64,000 bases of DNA from assembly GCF_905147365.1 (NCBI RefSeq), contig NC_056425.1:1433501-1497500 (forward strand). The letters are read 5' to 3'. The notes under the pieces were generated by a model. It made no database searches. It saw only the letters and a list, made by a program, of their open reading frames with translations, and was not told the origin of the DNA. Positions 1-10,545 of the stretch are shown piece by piece; position 1 is the first letter of the stretch; every line of letters begins with the position of its first letter. The stretch is from Aricia agestis. Lineage: Eukaryota; Arthropoda; Insecta; Lepidoptera; Lycaenidae. The position numbers and the translations under genes were made by a program.

Positions 1-133
1 AACTTTAACTATAACTTTAACTTTAACCATAACAAAATGTCAAATGAACTGTCAAATCCCTAGCAAAAAGCCATATTTGACGTTAACCTTAACCTTTAAC
101 TATAACTGCGCCTCTGGTGCAACCCACCCTTAG
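1..133. repeat. Partial MITE, one end (same family as 23328-23686)
   Basis: TTAACTTTAAC-type runs end in a terminal GGTGCAACCCACCCT motif. The same arrangement closes the element at 23328-23686, whose ends read GGTTGGGTTGCACAA. Only one end lies in the window; the other is cut off by the window edge. The telomere-like look of the TTTAAC runs is incidental. Confidence 0.6.
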
Positions 134-519
134 AGTTATAATTACAAATTTGTGACGTCACACTAGAGAGAGCGGGTTCTCAGAAATGTCACTACCTGTA
201 CTTAACAAGGGGAGGGGGAGGGGGTCTAAAAATTATAAAATTCGTGTGACGTACTTTGTGGATGGCCCCTTAGCGGGGAGTAGAGCACCATGGGGTTTTA
301 GCAGGGGAGTCCCACATACCCCGACCGATGTCCCCAATCCGCCGGGGATGCGCAAATCTTTTCCCCACGTAAAAAAGTAGCGTATTCATATTATTATGTT
401 ATTAAGTGATTTTACTCTTCATTCTTCAACCTTTATCACTTAGTAAGTAGTTAATTTTATGGTCAACAACTTGGTCATAGATGTATAGAAAATCCGTATT
501 AAAAATCGATGTAGCCTTA
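134..519. other. Intergenic, no gene seen
   Basis: A short ORF at 186-380 has no recognisable domain and GC-rich low-complexity stretches. I see no exon, RNA gene or complete element here. Confidence 0.5.
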
Positions 520-521
520 TA

Positions 522-1811
522 CGAGGGCTGCTATTTATGTATCCGGAATTAAAAAAAGAACAACATATATCATTTAATATGGTTTTATTGCTTTTCAAAA
601 TATTCGCCGCGATGATCGACACACTTTTGCATACGCTGGAACCAATTTTCATAGCACTTTTTCCATTCTGATTGAGGTATCTCCAAAACGTGCATTTTGA
701 ACGCATCAACAGCCTCTTCGCGGCTCGAAAAACGTTGACCACGTAATTTGTTCTTCGCGTATGGAAATAAAAAGAAATCGTTAGGTGCCAAATCAGGGCT
801 GTACGGCGGATGACCAGTCAATTCGATCTTTTGACCCTCCAAAAACTGAGTTGTTTCAGCTGAGGTGTGACAGCTAGCATTGTCGTGATGTAATATGATT
901 CTGCGTTGTCGGTTGTCCTTTCTTATTTCTTCAAAGACTTCTGGTAAACAAATGGTCGTATACCATTCAGAATTAACCGTTTTACGATTCTCTAATGGCA
1001 CTGTAGCCACATGTCCATTAATTCCAAAAAAACAGGCGACCATTTGCTTCGAAGTACTTTTTGCACGAGTAACTTTTGTTGGTTTCGGCTCATCTTGGAA
1101 CACCCACACCGTTGACTGTTGTTTAGTTTCGGGGTCATATGCATAGATCCAAGATTCATCACCTGTGTAGATATTATAAACGGCTTTTGACGTACCACGG
1201 TTGTATTTTTTTATCATTTTTTTGCACCAATCGACACGAGCCCGTTTTTGATCGATTGTCAAGTTGTGCAGAATCCAACGCGAACATATTTTTTTTACAG
1301 CCAAATGTCCGTTTAATATCTTATGTATGCTCGTCATACTTATGCCTAAGGACGCCTCTATCTCGCGATATGTAACATGACGATCACGCATTATTAGTTC
1401 CCGCACAGCATCTATATTTTGTGGGACAACAGCTGTTTTTGGGCGACCTTCTTTATTTTCATCCGTGAGCATAGACCGCCCACGATTAAACTCACTGTAC
1501 CAGTGATAAACAGTGGTTTTTGATGGTGCTTCATCTCCAAAAGTTGCGGTGAGTTGAATAAAGCACTGTTGTTGATTTAGCCCACGCCGAAAATCGTAGT
1601 AAATCATTGCACGAAAATGTTCACGCGTTAAATCCATGGCAAATGAAGACACGCAATTTTCAAAATGACGCCACAATGGAAAAATAATTGACAGTCACAT
1701 GAAACAAAATGTATTCTTCAACCAAAGAGTTCTATTTTCAAATGTTGTAATTACTTTTTAAATATTGTTCTTGTAAGTGGCCAGTTCCGGATACATAAAT
1801 AGCAGCCCTCG
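522..1811 (-). mobile_element. Mariner element, copy 1, full length
   Basis: The 1290-bp element has 27-bp perfect inverted termini that begin CGAGGGCTGCTATTTATG. It is flanked by the TA dinucleotide at 520-521 and 1812-1813, the mariner/Tc1 target duplication. It carries one transposase gene reading on the minus strand. Two further copies lie at 24979-26270 and 35006-36306. The three are nearly identical at the base level, so they spread recently. Confidence 0.95.
585..1637 (-). CDS. Mariner transposase, D34D type, uninterrupted
   Basis: This 350-residue protein is the usual length for mariner transposases, which cut and paste their own element at TA sites in the nucleus. I start it at the ATG in a GCCATGG context (1637); the frame is open further upstream but has no earlier ATG. 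An N-terminal paired helix-turn-helix DNA-binding region precedes the catalytic domain. The acidic triad is visible as TGDES (D160), HHDNA (D252) and PNDFF (D287), with 34 residues between the last two, and the family motif YSPDLAP is present. The frame is intact. Compared with the other two copies it has WILHNL instead of WIPHNL in the conserved WVPHEL-like motif and NG for HE just before it, so activity may be reduced. Confidence 0.93.
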   Translation of the reverse strand: MDLTREHFRAMIYYDFRRGLNQQQCFIQLTATFGDEAPSKTTVYHWYSEFNRGRSMLTDENKEGRPKTAVVPQNIDAVRELIMRDRHVTYREIEASLGISMTSIHKILNGHLAVKKICSRWILHNLTIDQKRARVDWCKKMIKKYNRGTSKAVYNIYTGDESWIYAYDPETKQQSTVWVFQDEPKPTKVTRAKSTSKQMVACFFGINGHVATVPLENRKTVNSEWYTTICLPEVFEEIRKDNRQRRIILHHDNASCHTSAETTQFLEGQKIELTGHPPYSPDLAPNDFFLFPYAKNKLRGQRFSSREEAVDAFKMHVLEIPQSEWKKCYENWFQRMQKCVDHRGEYFEKQ

Positions 1812-1865
1812 TAATTTGGTTCGGTAAATCATATAAAAATAAATGCTTTAGGATGGATAAGGCGT

Positions 1866-2061
1866 CTTTTTTTATGAAATAAGGGGGCAAACGTGCAAAC
1901 GGGTCACCTGATGGAAAGCAACATCCGTTGCCCATGGACACTCGCAGCATCAGAAGAGCTGCAGCTCTTCTGCCGGCCTTTTAAGAGAGAATAGGGTGAT
2001 AGGGTAAGGAAGGGAATAGTGGAGGGTAGGGAAGGGAATAGGGTAGGTGACTGGGGATTGG
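1866..2061 (-). repeat. SINE-like repeat, 5'-truncated copy
   Basis: This is a minus-strand copy of a family seen about ten times in the window. In sense orientation the family runs from ACGTGGGAGAGCCATGC through a variable CCCTA/TTCCC tract and GGCCGGCAACGCACCTGC to GCCCCCTTATTTCAT plus an A-rich tail. The A tail and frequent 5' truncation suggest spread through RNA. This copy lacks the 5' half and has a deletion near its GGCCGGCA block. Confidence 0.75.
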
Positions 2062-2288
2062 CTTTTTCAAATATTTTGATTTAACAAAGTGCTGGCAATT
2101 TTGCAATTCTATGAGGCGGAATATAACCGATCAAACTTTTTCGATATTAAATAAATGCAGCTTAAAATACAGCTTTGTGAAAAAATATGTTATAAAGCAA
2201 ACGCTGTGATGGTAAGGACTTATCACACTGGTTGCGTTATATATTATAATATATTATATTATATTATAGCCCGACTCTGTTTTAATGC

Positions 2289-2528
2289 TGCGTTTCCATG
2301 CTTGCCAAGGCTTAGCAAGCATCCACAAGGCACAAGCGTTTACGCGCTTGGGAATGCGCCAGTGTATTACGTACATCCAAGCAAGCGCCCTTTGATCTGT
2401 GTCCAGAAACCGACACTACACCGGATCGGATACAAGCGTCCGCAAGCTCACGCAAGCCAAGTCAGATACTCTCTTTACACGCTTGTGCTTTTGGACGCTG
2501 GTCAAGCCTTGGCAAGCATAGAAACGCA
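2289..2528. repeat. Fold-back element
   Basis: The ends TGCGTTTCCATGCTTGCCAA and its near inverse (ending GGCAAGCATAGAAACGCA) form imperfect inverted repeats about 30 bp long. The interior repeats GCAAGC/GCTTG motifs many times. An ORF at 2155-2727 runs across it without recognisable domains and is likely non-coding. Confidence 0.6.
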
Positions 2529-3233
2529 TAACATATTTTGCAGTCGACATCAGATCAACATATTTTATAATTTGCCTTGCCTACATACTTACCTTCTTAC
2601 TGAAATTTGGTATATTGAACACAAGGAAAGTTCAAAGCACATAGCATTTTCCCTTTTATATATTTACTTTTTATCCCATAAAAATGTAATGTTCCCCTCG
2701 AAAAGGAAGCTGCCAGTTTATAGTTAGGTAGATTAATAGTAAGTTTTTTCTGTACTTTTCATTAAGAATGTAACACATATTATGTCTATTTCACCCACTT
2801 TTGATTTAATTGTCGTTAGAAGAGTTATTTGTAAAAGATCTAGCTTATTCAGAATACCTGCAATATTATAAACAATAAGCACCGTTGCGCATAATTCGTT
2901 TTCGAATTTGCAAAATTGCGGTCTTCATCTAGTAATCCATATTTTTGGATATAATTAGCAAATTTGAGGGAAAAATTACAATGGAAAAACGAGCAAGAGA
3001 AGAAATTAACTTGCGATATAAGAGAGAAGCGAGGCGATAGTTAGGCATTAAAAGAAGCGACAATGGCGGTTCAAAAAAAGGATTCTGGGCTTAATATTAA
3101 ACTGATGCCTTATTTTTGATCAAAGTTATTTAAGCCTTGATAAAACCTAACTTCATAAATGTACAATTAGAGTTTGTTCAAAGGCAGGAGAGAAATTTCG
3201 TTAGAGTTATGTCAAGTCTACGTAAGTCGTGAT
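2529..3233. other. Intergenic, nothing recognised
   Basis: AT-rich sequence with scattered stops in all frames and no inverted repeat, RNA gene or exon-like segment that I can support. Confidence 0.5.
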
Positions 3234-3558
3234 CTGTCTTGACCATAAAGTTAATATACCTAGCGGAATAGAGAAACAAAGGCCTGAGCAAGAGTAATGT
3301 CACTATCAGTAACACTGTGTGGTAAAAAGAGACGTGTGATACATGACAGCAGCACTCTTTTTTTGATGTCCAGTCGGCACGTGCCGCACGTTGACAATTT
3401 AATCTCATAGAAATCATGTTCAATCATGCTTGTGGAAGTGTATACGACACGTACACATATTTTTACACACAGATGAAACCAATGTCGGTTTCGTTTGACA
3501 GCTCGAGATTTTTGCTCTATTCCGCTAGGTATATAAACTTTATAGTCTTGACTCTTGA
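3234..3558. repeat. MITE-like inverted-repeat element
   Basis: Arms containing TATACCTAGCGGAATAGAG near 3256-3275 and the inverse near 3515-3535 flank about 240 bp of unrelated sequence. The arms extend to about 45 bp with a few mismatches. No coding capacity. Confidence 0.6.
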
Positions 3559-4161
3559 CATAATATTATTCTGACTAAATTAAGTCCATCATCTATCTAC
3601 CTATGAACAAAATAGCTCAACTCACTAAAACACATCTCGCACTTTTATTTGTATATGTGAAGTAAATATAATTTTTTGTATAAAAATGTCAACTAAAAAA
3701 TACATCACCACCAGAAATTAATGAAAATTAAACTTGCTCCAATAATAAACGCGGGCTGCGTTTTCTCCCGTGTGAAACGCCCTAACTATTCCAATACATT
3801 CTATTTTCTCTTCTTTCATCATATTTACCTTGTTAACTTCGCGAACCCATTTTTGTTTGGTTGAAAAAACAAAATGTTTTCAATCCCCAAAACAAAATAA
3901 CGCCGAAGAGCTACGTTGATGCATACAAAACATATTTCGTATACTTTTGATCTTCTAATGCGAAAAGATGAAGAGGGTTCTTTAGTTTATACACTATTTA
4001 ATCAAACGGAGAGGTATATTGAAGTTATCGTGAGTTTCTCCCAAAAGAATTGCTTTCTCGAACCAATAGTGAAAAGATCTAAGAAAGAACATGTCACATA
4101 CAATATTATTATTTTCTGTTTTGGTAGGACTTTTTTGAGTATATTTTTCTTTGGTTCACAG

Positions 4162-4381
4162 CCTACGAATAATAAAAACTAAGGAAAAGTAACTCCGTCA
4201 AAAAACATGCTCCACAATACTTGTCAAAAAAGTGTACCTTAGGTACACATTTCAATACATTTGCAAAATTTAGGTGACCTTGAGCGGTACTAGGCTGACG
4301 TTACATGACAGATCAAAACGAACCAAATTAAAACGGTAATAGTATGGGAGTTACGATTCCTTAGTTTTTATTATTCGTAGG
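4162..4381. repeat. 220-bp MITE with 6-bp target duplication
   Basis: Inverted ends start CCTACGAATAATAAAAACTA and match for about 30 bp. The hexamer TCACAG stands immediately before the left end (4156-4161) and after the right end (4382-4387), as expected of a target-site duplication. No transposase remains, so the superfamily is uncertain. Confidence 0.7.
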
Positions 4382-4499
4382 TCACAGCCTATTAAACAAA
4401 CGAAGAATAGGACACGACTAAAATTGCTGTCTATGTCTTATACTTTGAAATAATAAGTCCTGTAATATCTCTTCTTTTTAATATAAAGCTATAGTTGCA

Positions 4500-4643
4500 A
4501 CAAACGAGCAAACGGGTCACCTGATGGAAACTCTCCAATGATTTTCCGGATAAAAAGTATCCGATATCCTTTCCCGGGACTCAAAAGTATCTCCATCGGT
4601 TAACCGTTAAGCAGATTGGGAATGAAGAGGTAAGGTAGAGTCT

Positions 4644-4686
<43 letters not shown>

Positions 4687-4690
4687 TTTT
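4500..4690 (-). repeat. Composite repeat fragments with (GACA)n
   Basis: A 3' scrap of the SINE-like family (4500-4533) abuts a minus-strand fragment of the dispersed repeat that carries TTTCCCGGGACTCAAAGTATC-type sequence, a GACA microsatellite (about 4650-4685) and a TTATAATATTA-like end. Confidence 0.65.
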
Positions 4691-5082
4691 GCATTTATAA
4701 TAATTATAGTAGTTAGTATGGATATGGATGGCCGGTTTATATTACAACAATCCAGTGATCCAATCCAGCGCTTTATTGCTAGTTGCTACTAAAAATATTG
4801 TAAATGGGCACTGGAATTCTCTGGAATGCAATTCAGTGCATTCTAGTTTACATTTTTCTTAGTAATCCAGCTCTTGATTGAATTAGTTGATTGCAATAAT
4901 GTAAATTGGCCATAAGAGGGTAGATTAATTAGTATAAATACACCTACAATGTAGGTGTCTTACATCTTATACTTATTACCTCGATCGTTGGTATCGCAGA
5001 CACAATAGATTTTTTTGCGGCAGCTGACTGTCGCTTGGGAATAGATGGTTAACCCATCAATCCCCAAGTATCTAAGTATCTA
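4691..5082. other. Intergenic, nothing recognised
   Basis: AT-rich sequence with no exon, RNA gene or clear element boundary that I can identify. Confidence 0.45.
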
Positions 5083-5394
5083 TTTTTTTTTATGAAATAA
5101 GGAGGGCAAACGAGCAAACGGGTCACCTGATGGAAAGCAACTTCCGTCGCCCATGGACACACTCAACATCAGAAGAGCTGCAGGTGCGTTGCTGGCCTTT
5201 TAATTGGGAAAAGAATTACAGGGTAGGGAAGGTAAGGAAGGAAATAGAGAAGAGGGTAGGAAATTGGGCCTCCGGTAAACTCACTCACTCGGCGAAACAC
5301 AGCGCAAGCGCTGTTTCACGCCGGTTTTCTGTGAGCCCGTGGTATTTCTCCGGTCGAGCCGGCCCATTCGTGCCGAAGCATGGCTCTACCACGT
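5083..5394 (-). repeat. SINE-like repeat, near full length
   Basis: In minus orientation it carries the complete family order: CATGCTTCGGCACGAATGGG, CGGCTCGACCGG, GAGTGAGTGAGTTTACCGG, the C-rich tract, the GCCCATGGACAC-containing block and the T-rich end (A tail). CGGCTCGACCGG loosely resembles a pol III B box, but I cannot see a convincing A box. Confidence 0.8.
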
Positions 5395-5894
5395 TAATTT
5401 TTATATCTATTCCTAGGTCCTAGACAAACCGAGATAGCTTACATACTACGGTGACGGACCCCGCCTGCGGTCCCCGAAGCTGTATTTTACACCACCATTA
5501 AACCGTAACCGTACTCGGGCCGGCCGTTTTGCACTTTAAAACTTCAAAATTGGATGTTCCCCGCGCCGCTAATTTCCCCCGAGTACGTAAACAACCGGCG
5601 AATTATACATTTTTACCGCTCCCGCCGTTTTGTGTCAATGTAGTTTCGTTTCGACTCAATATAAATAATATAAACTTCTTACAAATAAATATATTTTCAT
5701 TACGTGTAAGTAATTCAAAGTTTGTATTTCGCAGTGTATTTTAAATTACCGATGACATACTATTCCGTCGCGTTCCGTCCGTATATTGTATGCGTTTGAC
5801 ATTGCGGGCGTAATCTTGCGGAATTTCCGCCGCGTAACTTCGGCCTAGTGTGTTTAGACACATGTTGCATAGAAAGTAGCATCGTGGTATACTA
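5395..5894. other. Intergenic, no gene seen
   Basis: Moderately GC-rich to 5600 and AT-rich after. Two short ORFs at 5529-5744 and nearby have no domain and are not flanked by convincing splice sites. Confidence 0.45.
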
Positions 5895-6363
5895 ATGTAA
5901 TTTGCGCCAAAACTCCTTTATAGCGCGGGAACCGTAAATTTTTCCGAGATAAAAAGTATCCTACGTCCTTTCCCGGGACTCAAAGTATCTCCATATCAAA
6001 TTTCAGCAAAATCGGTTCAGCGGTTCGGGCGTGAAGAGGTAACAGACAGACAAACAGACAGACAGATAGACACACTTTCGCTATTATAATATTAAAAAGT
6101 AAGTACTTAATCCATACTAATATTATAAATGCGAATGTGTGTCTGTCTGTCTGTCTCTCTGTTTGTCTGTCTCTCTGTCTGTCTGTCTGTTACCTCTTCA
6201 CGTCCAAACCGCTAAACCGATTTTGTTGAAATTTGGTATTCCTTGAGTCCCGGGAAAGGACATAGGTCCCGGAATGATGAGTTCCATGAGTCCCGGAAAA
6301 ATGTACGGTTCCCGCGCGATAAACGAGTTTTGGCACAAAGGAGTTGCGGGCGTCATCTAGTAA
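5895..6363. repeat. Head-to-head pair of dispersed repeats (hairpin)
   Basis: A minus copy (5895-6097) and a plus copy (6114-6363) of the same dispersed repeat face each other around a short spacer. Each has the order TAATATTATAAATGCGAA, CTGT microsatellite, TTCACG..CCGCT, GTCCCGGGAAAGGAC and a GCGCGATAAACGA-like far end. The plus copy ends GCGGGCGTCATCTAGT, the usual end in this window. Transcripts would fold into arms of roughly 200 bp. Confidence 0.75.
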
Positions 6364-7086
6364 CTAATAAGTATGGATGCTGGTATTGCAATTTGCCCAA
6401 TACTGTTTTTTTTTGTTTCTGTTTGGGTTGGGGATGATACTCTAGTGCGAAGGAGTCACAATAGATCCTCATGGGTCACAGTGACGTCAGGGCTACAGTG
6501 ACCTGCCTTCTTTAAAAAAAAAAAAATACTGTTTTTTAAAGGCGGATACTACGTTAGGGAACTAGCCCGCCAAAAAGAATCGGCATAAATTCGCTTGGGG
6601 CCATCTCTTACCAAAAAGATGAAGAATTCTGTTAATTTCCTTCCCATGAAACAAACCTTCATAATCAACTCCCTATTCTGTGATCTGGTGCGTTAACGAA
6701 CACGGTACTGCGGCTGCATTTCGGTACATAATTACACCATGCTCCCTTGCCTTTTAATTAAGACTTATCTTTTTGCTCGTACTTTTGACCTGAATTAAAG
6801 AAATTAAAACGTCTCCGCATTCGAAGTTAACGAGAAAAAGAAAACATCTCGTGCATTTGTTTTTCTAATTATTTTTAATATAATTTTCGAGACGGGAAAT
6901 GAAATGATGAAACTTTCTGCTTTACGAACTATCTCATTAAACAGTAAATAGGAGTTGGAAAAATCCTCTTTACAGGCTGATAAAATATACGTATAAGTAC
7001 ATATTTTTGTGATTGTCATTTCACACACACACTGTGATTCCACATCAGTACAAAATTCATAAATATTTATTGTTATTTCACATACT
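6364..7086. other. Intergenic, nothing recognised
   Basis: No exon-like ORF or element ends. A poly-A run occurs near 6517. Confidence 0.45.
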
Positions 7087-7088
7087 TA

Positions 7089-7242
7089 GGCCGGTATAAA
7101 TAGTCAGTCCTCAAGATGCATCTCGGTCTCAAGACGCGGGTCGGCTCTATGATTGGTCCAAATTTTGACAGCCGACCAATCACAGAGCCTGAACTGTCTT
7201 GAGACCGAGATGCATCTTGAGTACTGACTATTTATACCGGCC
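7089..7242. repeat. 154-bp MITE, TA-flanked
   Basis: Inverted ends GGCCGGTATAAATAGTCAGT extend through ATGCATCTCGGTCTCAAGA on both sides, giving arms near 50 bp. TA precedes (7087-7088) and follows (7243-7244). Non-coding. Confidence 0.75.
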
Positions 7243-7246
7243 TAAC

Positions 7247-7378
7247 AGTTCGACAAGGCTTTTTATGAACGTGGGGAGAAAAGGAACTAACGCTGCTATC
7301 CTACAAAAACGACATTTTTGACAGTCCTCCTTTACCAGCAGCGCCTATTGACACATTCAATTAAAGCCTTGTCGAACT
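7247..7378. repeat. About 130-bp MITE, relative of 23442-23571
   Basis: Ends AGTTCGACAAGGCTTTT and its inverse. The interior contains GGAACTAACGCTG and CCTTTACCAGCAGCGCC, both also present in the element at 23442-23571. The two copies define one family. Confidence 0.7.
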
Positions 7379-8310
7379 ATATATAATATACTTTAACTCA
7401 ATTTTTTTAAATATTTAAATATCAATTTACTCAACGCACTAACTTAAAAGCCAGAGCAGCCCAGCTGCAAACCGAATAAACATCTCTTTGATAGCTCCTC
7501 TACAAAATAGGACATCGTAGTGGCCCATTACGATGGCCCAGCGTGGGGAGGACCTAGTGGCGTAGGATGGCTGATGGCGCCAGCGATGGTCGTGGAATGG
7601 CCGGGGTGTCGGTTTTCAGTTTGAATGACAAAGGCGCGGATTGCTTAGGAGGGCATAAGTAGTCTTAATCAGTCACTGGCCACTGCCTGCGGACATGGCC
7701 CCGCTCTCGCGGCCGGCCGCTGCGGACGCTAAACACGGTCGATTTGTTTACGACTTACGTGCTCATTGAACGAGTTCACTAAGGTCACCCTATTGTGTAG
7801 TAAGATAAATTTAAGTTCCTAGTAACACTCTATTGTATTAGGTTTAAACCAGTAATAATAGAAGTTGTAAGTAAATAAATAAATAATAAAAAATAAAACG
7901 TTAATCCCACACAATCACAATTTCGAACGCATAAGCCAGCCATTCGTTACACTTATTACCGCAGATTGAAAATCCAAGATGGCGGCGTTTTCACGGGCGA
8001 TGAAAAATAGTGAATTAGCGGCGAAACTCGCTAAGATTGCTTTTTATTACGGCTATTATTGCCATTCCCAGTAATTTATGGCTCGGTCAGTTTTATTTAG
8101 AATCGAGCCCCGATATTGTAGATTATCAGTAATTTGCAAAAAGACGATGTAAGGAATGGATTTTCCCGATTGAAACAATGTCAAAGTAATATTCAATACG
8201 CCTATTTTACGTGGAATTTATTTTCTTGCAATTCAAGGAAATATCACGTAATATATGTACACATACACACACGGTAGGTACATTACGTGTACATATTATA
8301 TGGTTTTGTT
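7379..8310. other. Intergenic, no gene seen
   Basis: A GC-richer patch at 7500-7740 lacks splice signals or domain-bearing ORFs. I see no element boundaries. Confidence 0.4.
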
Positions 8311-8684
8311 ATGTCCTTTCCCAGGGCTCAAACTATCTCCGTACCAAATTTCATCAAAATCGGTTCAGTGGTTTAAGCGTGAAGAAGTAACAAACAGACA
8401 AACACGCTTTTTTTATGAAATAAGGGGGCAAACGAGCAAACGGGTCACCTGATGGAAAGCAACTTCCGTCGCCCATGGACACTCGCAGCATCAGAAGAGC
8501 TACAGGTACGTTGCCGGCCTTTTAAGAGGGAATAAAATAGGGGAGGGTAGGGATGGGAATAGGGTAGGGGATTGGGCCTCCGGTAAACTCACTCACTCGG
8601 CTGTTTCACGCCGGTTTTCTGTGAGAACGTGGTATTTCTCCGGTCGAGCCAGCCTATTCGTGCCGAAGCATGGCTCTCCCACGT
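8311..8684 (-). repeat. Dispersed repeat interrupted by SINE-like copy
   Basis: 8311-8406 is a minus fragment of the GTCCCGGGAAAGGAC repeat. At its GACA tract it is replaced by a minus-strand SINE-like copy (8407-8684) complete from T-rich tail to the CACGT start. No ORF. Confidence 0.7.
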
Positions 8685-9091
8685 AAAACGCTTCCGAATT
8701 TATTTAAATATTAGTATGGATTGACTACCCCTCGCCTCCTTACTAGGTACAATAAATTGAAAAGGATCCAAGCTCATTAAAAGTTAAAACACAGTTGAAA
8801 TTCTAAACAGAATTTCAATTTCCTGAATTGTCACATGACATGGGCAAGGAAAGTTGGGCAATAAATTACCGTGAAGGTTACACGGAGCCGGTAATCAGAC
8901 GGACCAATTTGGTTGGACCGTGTCAACACGCCCAGACCAAATGTCCAGAGACGGGGCGGTTTACATTATCAACTTGGACCTATCGTAATTAAAGACTTAA
9001 AAACATTGTCCGTGCTTGAAACTGGATGTATGTAGTATTCCCTGAACAACATTTTTTTTATTTATTACTAGCAAGCTTTTTTTTGTGACAA

Positions 9092-9205
9092 CTTTATCTG
9101 CGAAAAATCTCGAAAGAGGTAAGTAGCTAATAGAGATAGAAATTATTTCATACCTACTTTGATTTGATGGTCCCAAAATATGGACTGTTCTATTTGTAGG
9201 ACAAT
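9092..9205 (+). repeat. Arm of a distant inverted repeat (partner 10462-10545)
   Basis: The segment around GATTTGATGGTCCCAAAATA reappears inverted at 10462-10545 with matching flanks (TCTCGAAAG, AGAGATAGAAA). The pair encloses the composite repeat block between 9236 and 10374. Confidence 0.65.
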
Positions 9206-9235
9206 GTTACTCTTAAATTAAAATATAACTATTAA

Positions 9236-9269
9236 CTATCCATACTAATATTATAAATGCGAAAGTATC

Positions 9270-9300
<31 letters not shown>

Positions 9301-9436
9301 TGCTTTCACGCCAAAACTACTGAACCGATTGCAATGAAATTTTGTATACAGTTATTCTAGAGTCTGAGAAAGGACATAGGCTACATTTTGATGTGGGAAA
9401 ATATCTTATTTCCATGAAAATATCGATGAAAATGAA
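9236..9436 (+). repeat. Dispersed repeat, 5' part
   Basis: Starts CATACTAATATTATAAATGC, followed by a CTGT microsatellite and a segment ending AAAGGACATAGGCTAC. Homologous to 9809-10374 and 45593-46213 but joined to a different 3' sequence, and followed directly by a tRNA-headed SINE. Confidence 0.65.
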
Positions 9437-9587
9437 TTCGCATTGCGCGTGGCCAGCGCATCATCATCCCGGGGGTCCTGGGTTCGAGTCCCGCAGGCGG
9501 AACAAAAAGTTTTCAATGTTCCTGGGTCTTGGATGTGTATTAAAATAAAATTTCAAAAATCTTAAACATATTTTATGTATAATACTA
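9437..9587 (+). repeat. tRNA-headed SINE
   Basis: A degraded tRNA-like head carries a good pol III B box (GGTTCGAGTCC) and is followed by GGCGGAACAAAAAGTTTTCAA and an AT-rich tail. The body matches a second copy at 23085-23262 on the other strand. It is not a functional tRNA: no foldable anticodon arm and acceptor stem is visible. Confidence 0.7.
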
Positions 9588-9808
9588 GCTGTTGCCCGCG
9601 ACTTCATCCGCGTGGACTTTAGTTTATAGCGCGCGGTGTCAACAAAATTTGTGTCAAATTTAAAAACTTTTTAAAACCCTGGTAATTGGTACCCCTCTTA
9701 GGGCCGCGCTACACCGGAATGGCAGCGCTGAAAGTGCTCGCCTCGCCGCTGCCATTCCGGTGTAACGCGGCCCTTATTAATCAAAACAGCTGTGCAGTGT
9801 GCACATAA
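9588..9808 (+). repeat. Fragment of the GTTGCCCGCGACTTC repeat with MITE inside
   Basis: Begins CTAGCTGTTGCCCGCGACTT and follows the same order as 45593 onward, up to CAGCTGTGCAGTGT. A 73-bp MITE (9701-9773) interrupts it. Confidence 0.7.
9701..9773. repeat. 73-bp MITE flanked by TTA
   Basis: The short element is almost entirely inverted repeat (GGGCCGCG..ACACCGGAATGGCAGC and inverse). TTA lies at both sides (9698-9700, 9774-9776). The related locus near 45690 has CCCCTTAAATC without the insert, giving a natural empty site. A relative of 115 bp lies at 56273-56387. The 3-bp TTA duplication suggests PIF/Harbinger mobilisation. Confidence 0.8.
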
Positions 9809-10374
9809 TCTACACTAATATTATAAATGCGAAAGTATCTCTGTCTGTCAGTCTCGCTTTCACGCCAAACGCCAAAACTACCGAACCGATTGTAATGAAA
9901 TTTTGTATACAGATAGTCTAAAGCCTGAGAAAGGACATAGGCTACTTTTTTACTGGAAAAAAGGGTTGTAAGGGGGTGAAAATGCGTAAATTTGTTCAAA
10001 TTAAGTTAGTTCCAACAATTCATAATATATGGCGCCGTGTGTCTTCTACATCGCGCTGACGCTTGCTCAAAAGTCTTTCTATAAGACGTGGTATCATCTT
10101 ACATTTAAGTTTCGATTTTTTTCGATTGTTATATTTATTCTACGGTATTAAATAACTCAGTACTTTATCTGTGCAGTGACGTAACCTTAAACCTATCAAT
10201 GATAAATAGTTTATGGGTAAAGTTTTGTAATTGGGGGCTAAAAAAGCTTTAAAATTTGGCATAAAATATAAAGTTTAATATAAAAAATGAAAAAAGCTTT
10301 TGACACCAATTTTGTTGACATCGCGCTTTATAAACTGAAGTCCACGCGGACGAAGTCGCGGGCAACAGCTAGTT
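9809..10374 (-). repeat. Dispersed repeat, complete copy
   Basis: Read on the minus strand it runs from CTAGCTGTTGCCCGCGACTT to GCATTTATAATATTAGTGTA. It matches 45593-46213 over its whole length. With the plus-strand fragment 9588-9808 it forms an inverted arrangement. No coding capacity; I cannot place it in a class. Confidence 0.7.
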
Positions 10375-10545
10375 AACCTACATTATACAAAAAAATCAGC
10401 TGGTTAGGGTTCCGTTTTAGGGTTCTGTAATCGACAAAACATGGTTGACTACAATAAGAACAATCCATATTTTGGGACCATCAAATCAAAGTGCGAAATT
10501 CTTTCCATCTCTGTTAGTTACCACTTTCGAGATTGATCGTAATTA

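Noticed and set aside
1..133. Telomere-like or satellite TTTAAC repeats
   Set aside because: Irregular, and matched by the arms of the MITE at 23328-23686; not TTAGG.
2155..2727. 190-codon ORF
   Set aside because: Crosses a fold-back element, has no domain and no splice or promoter context.
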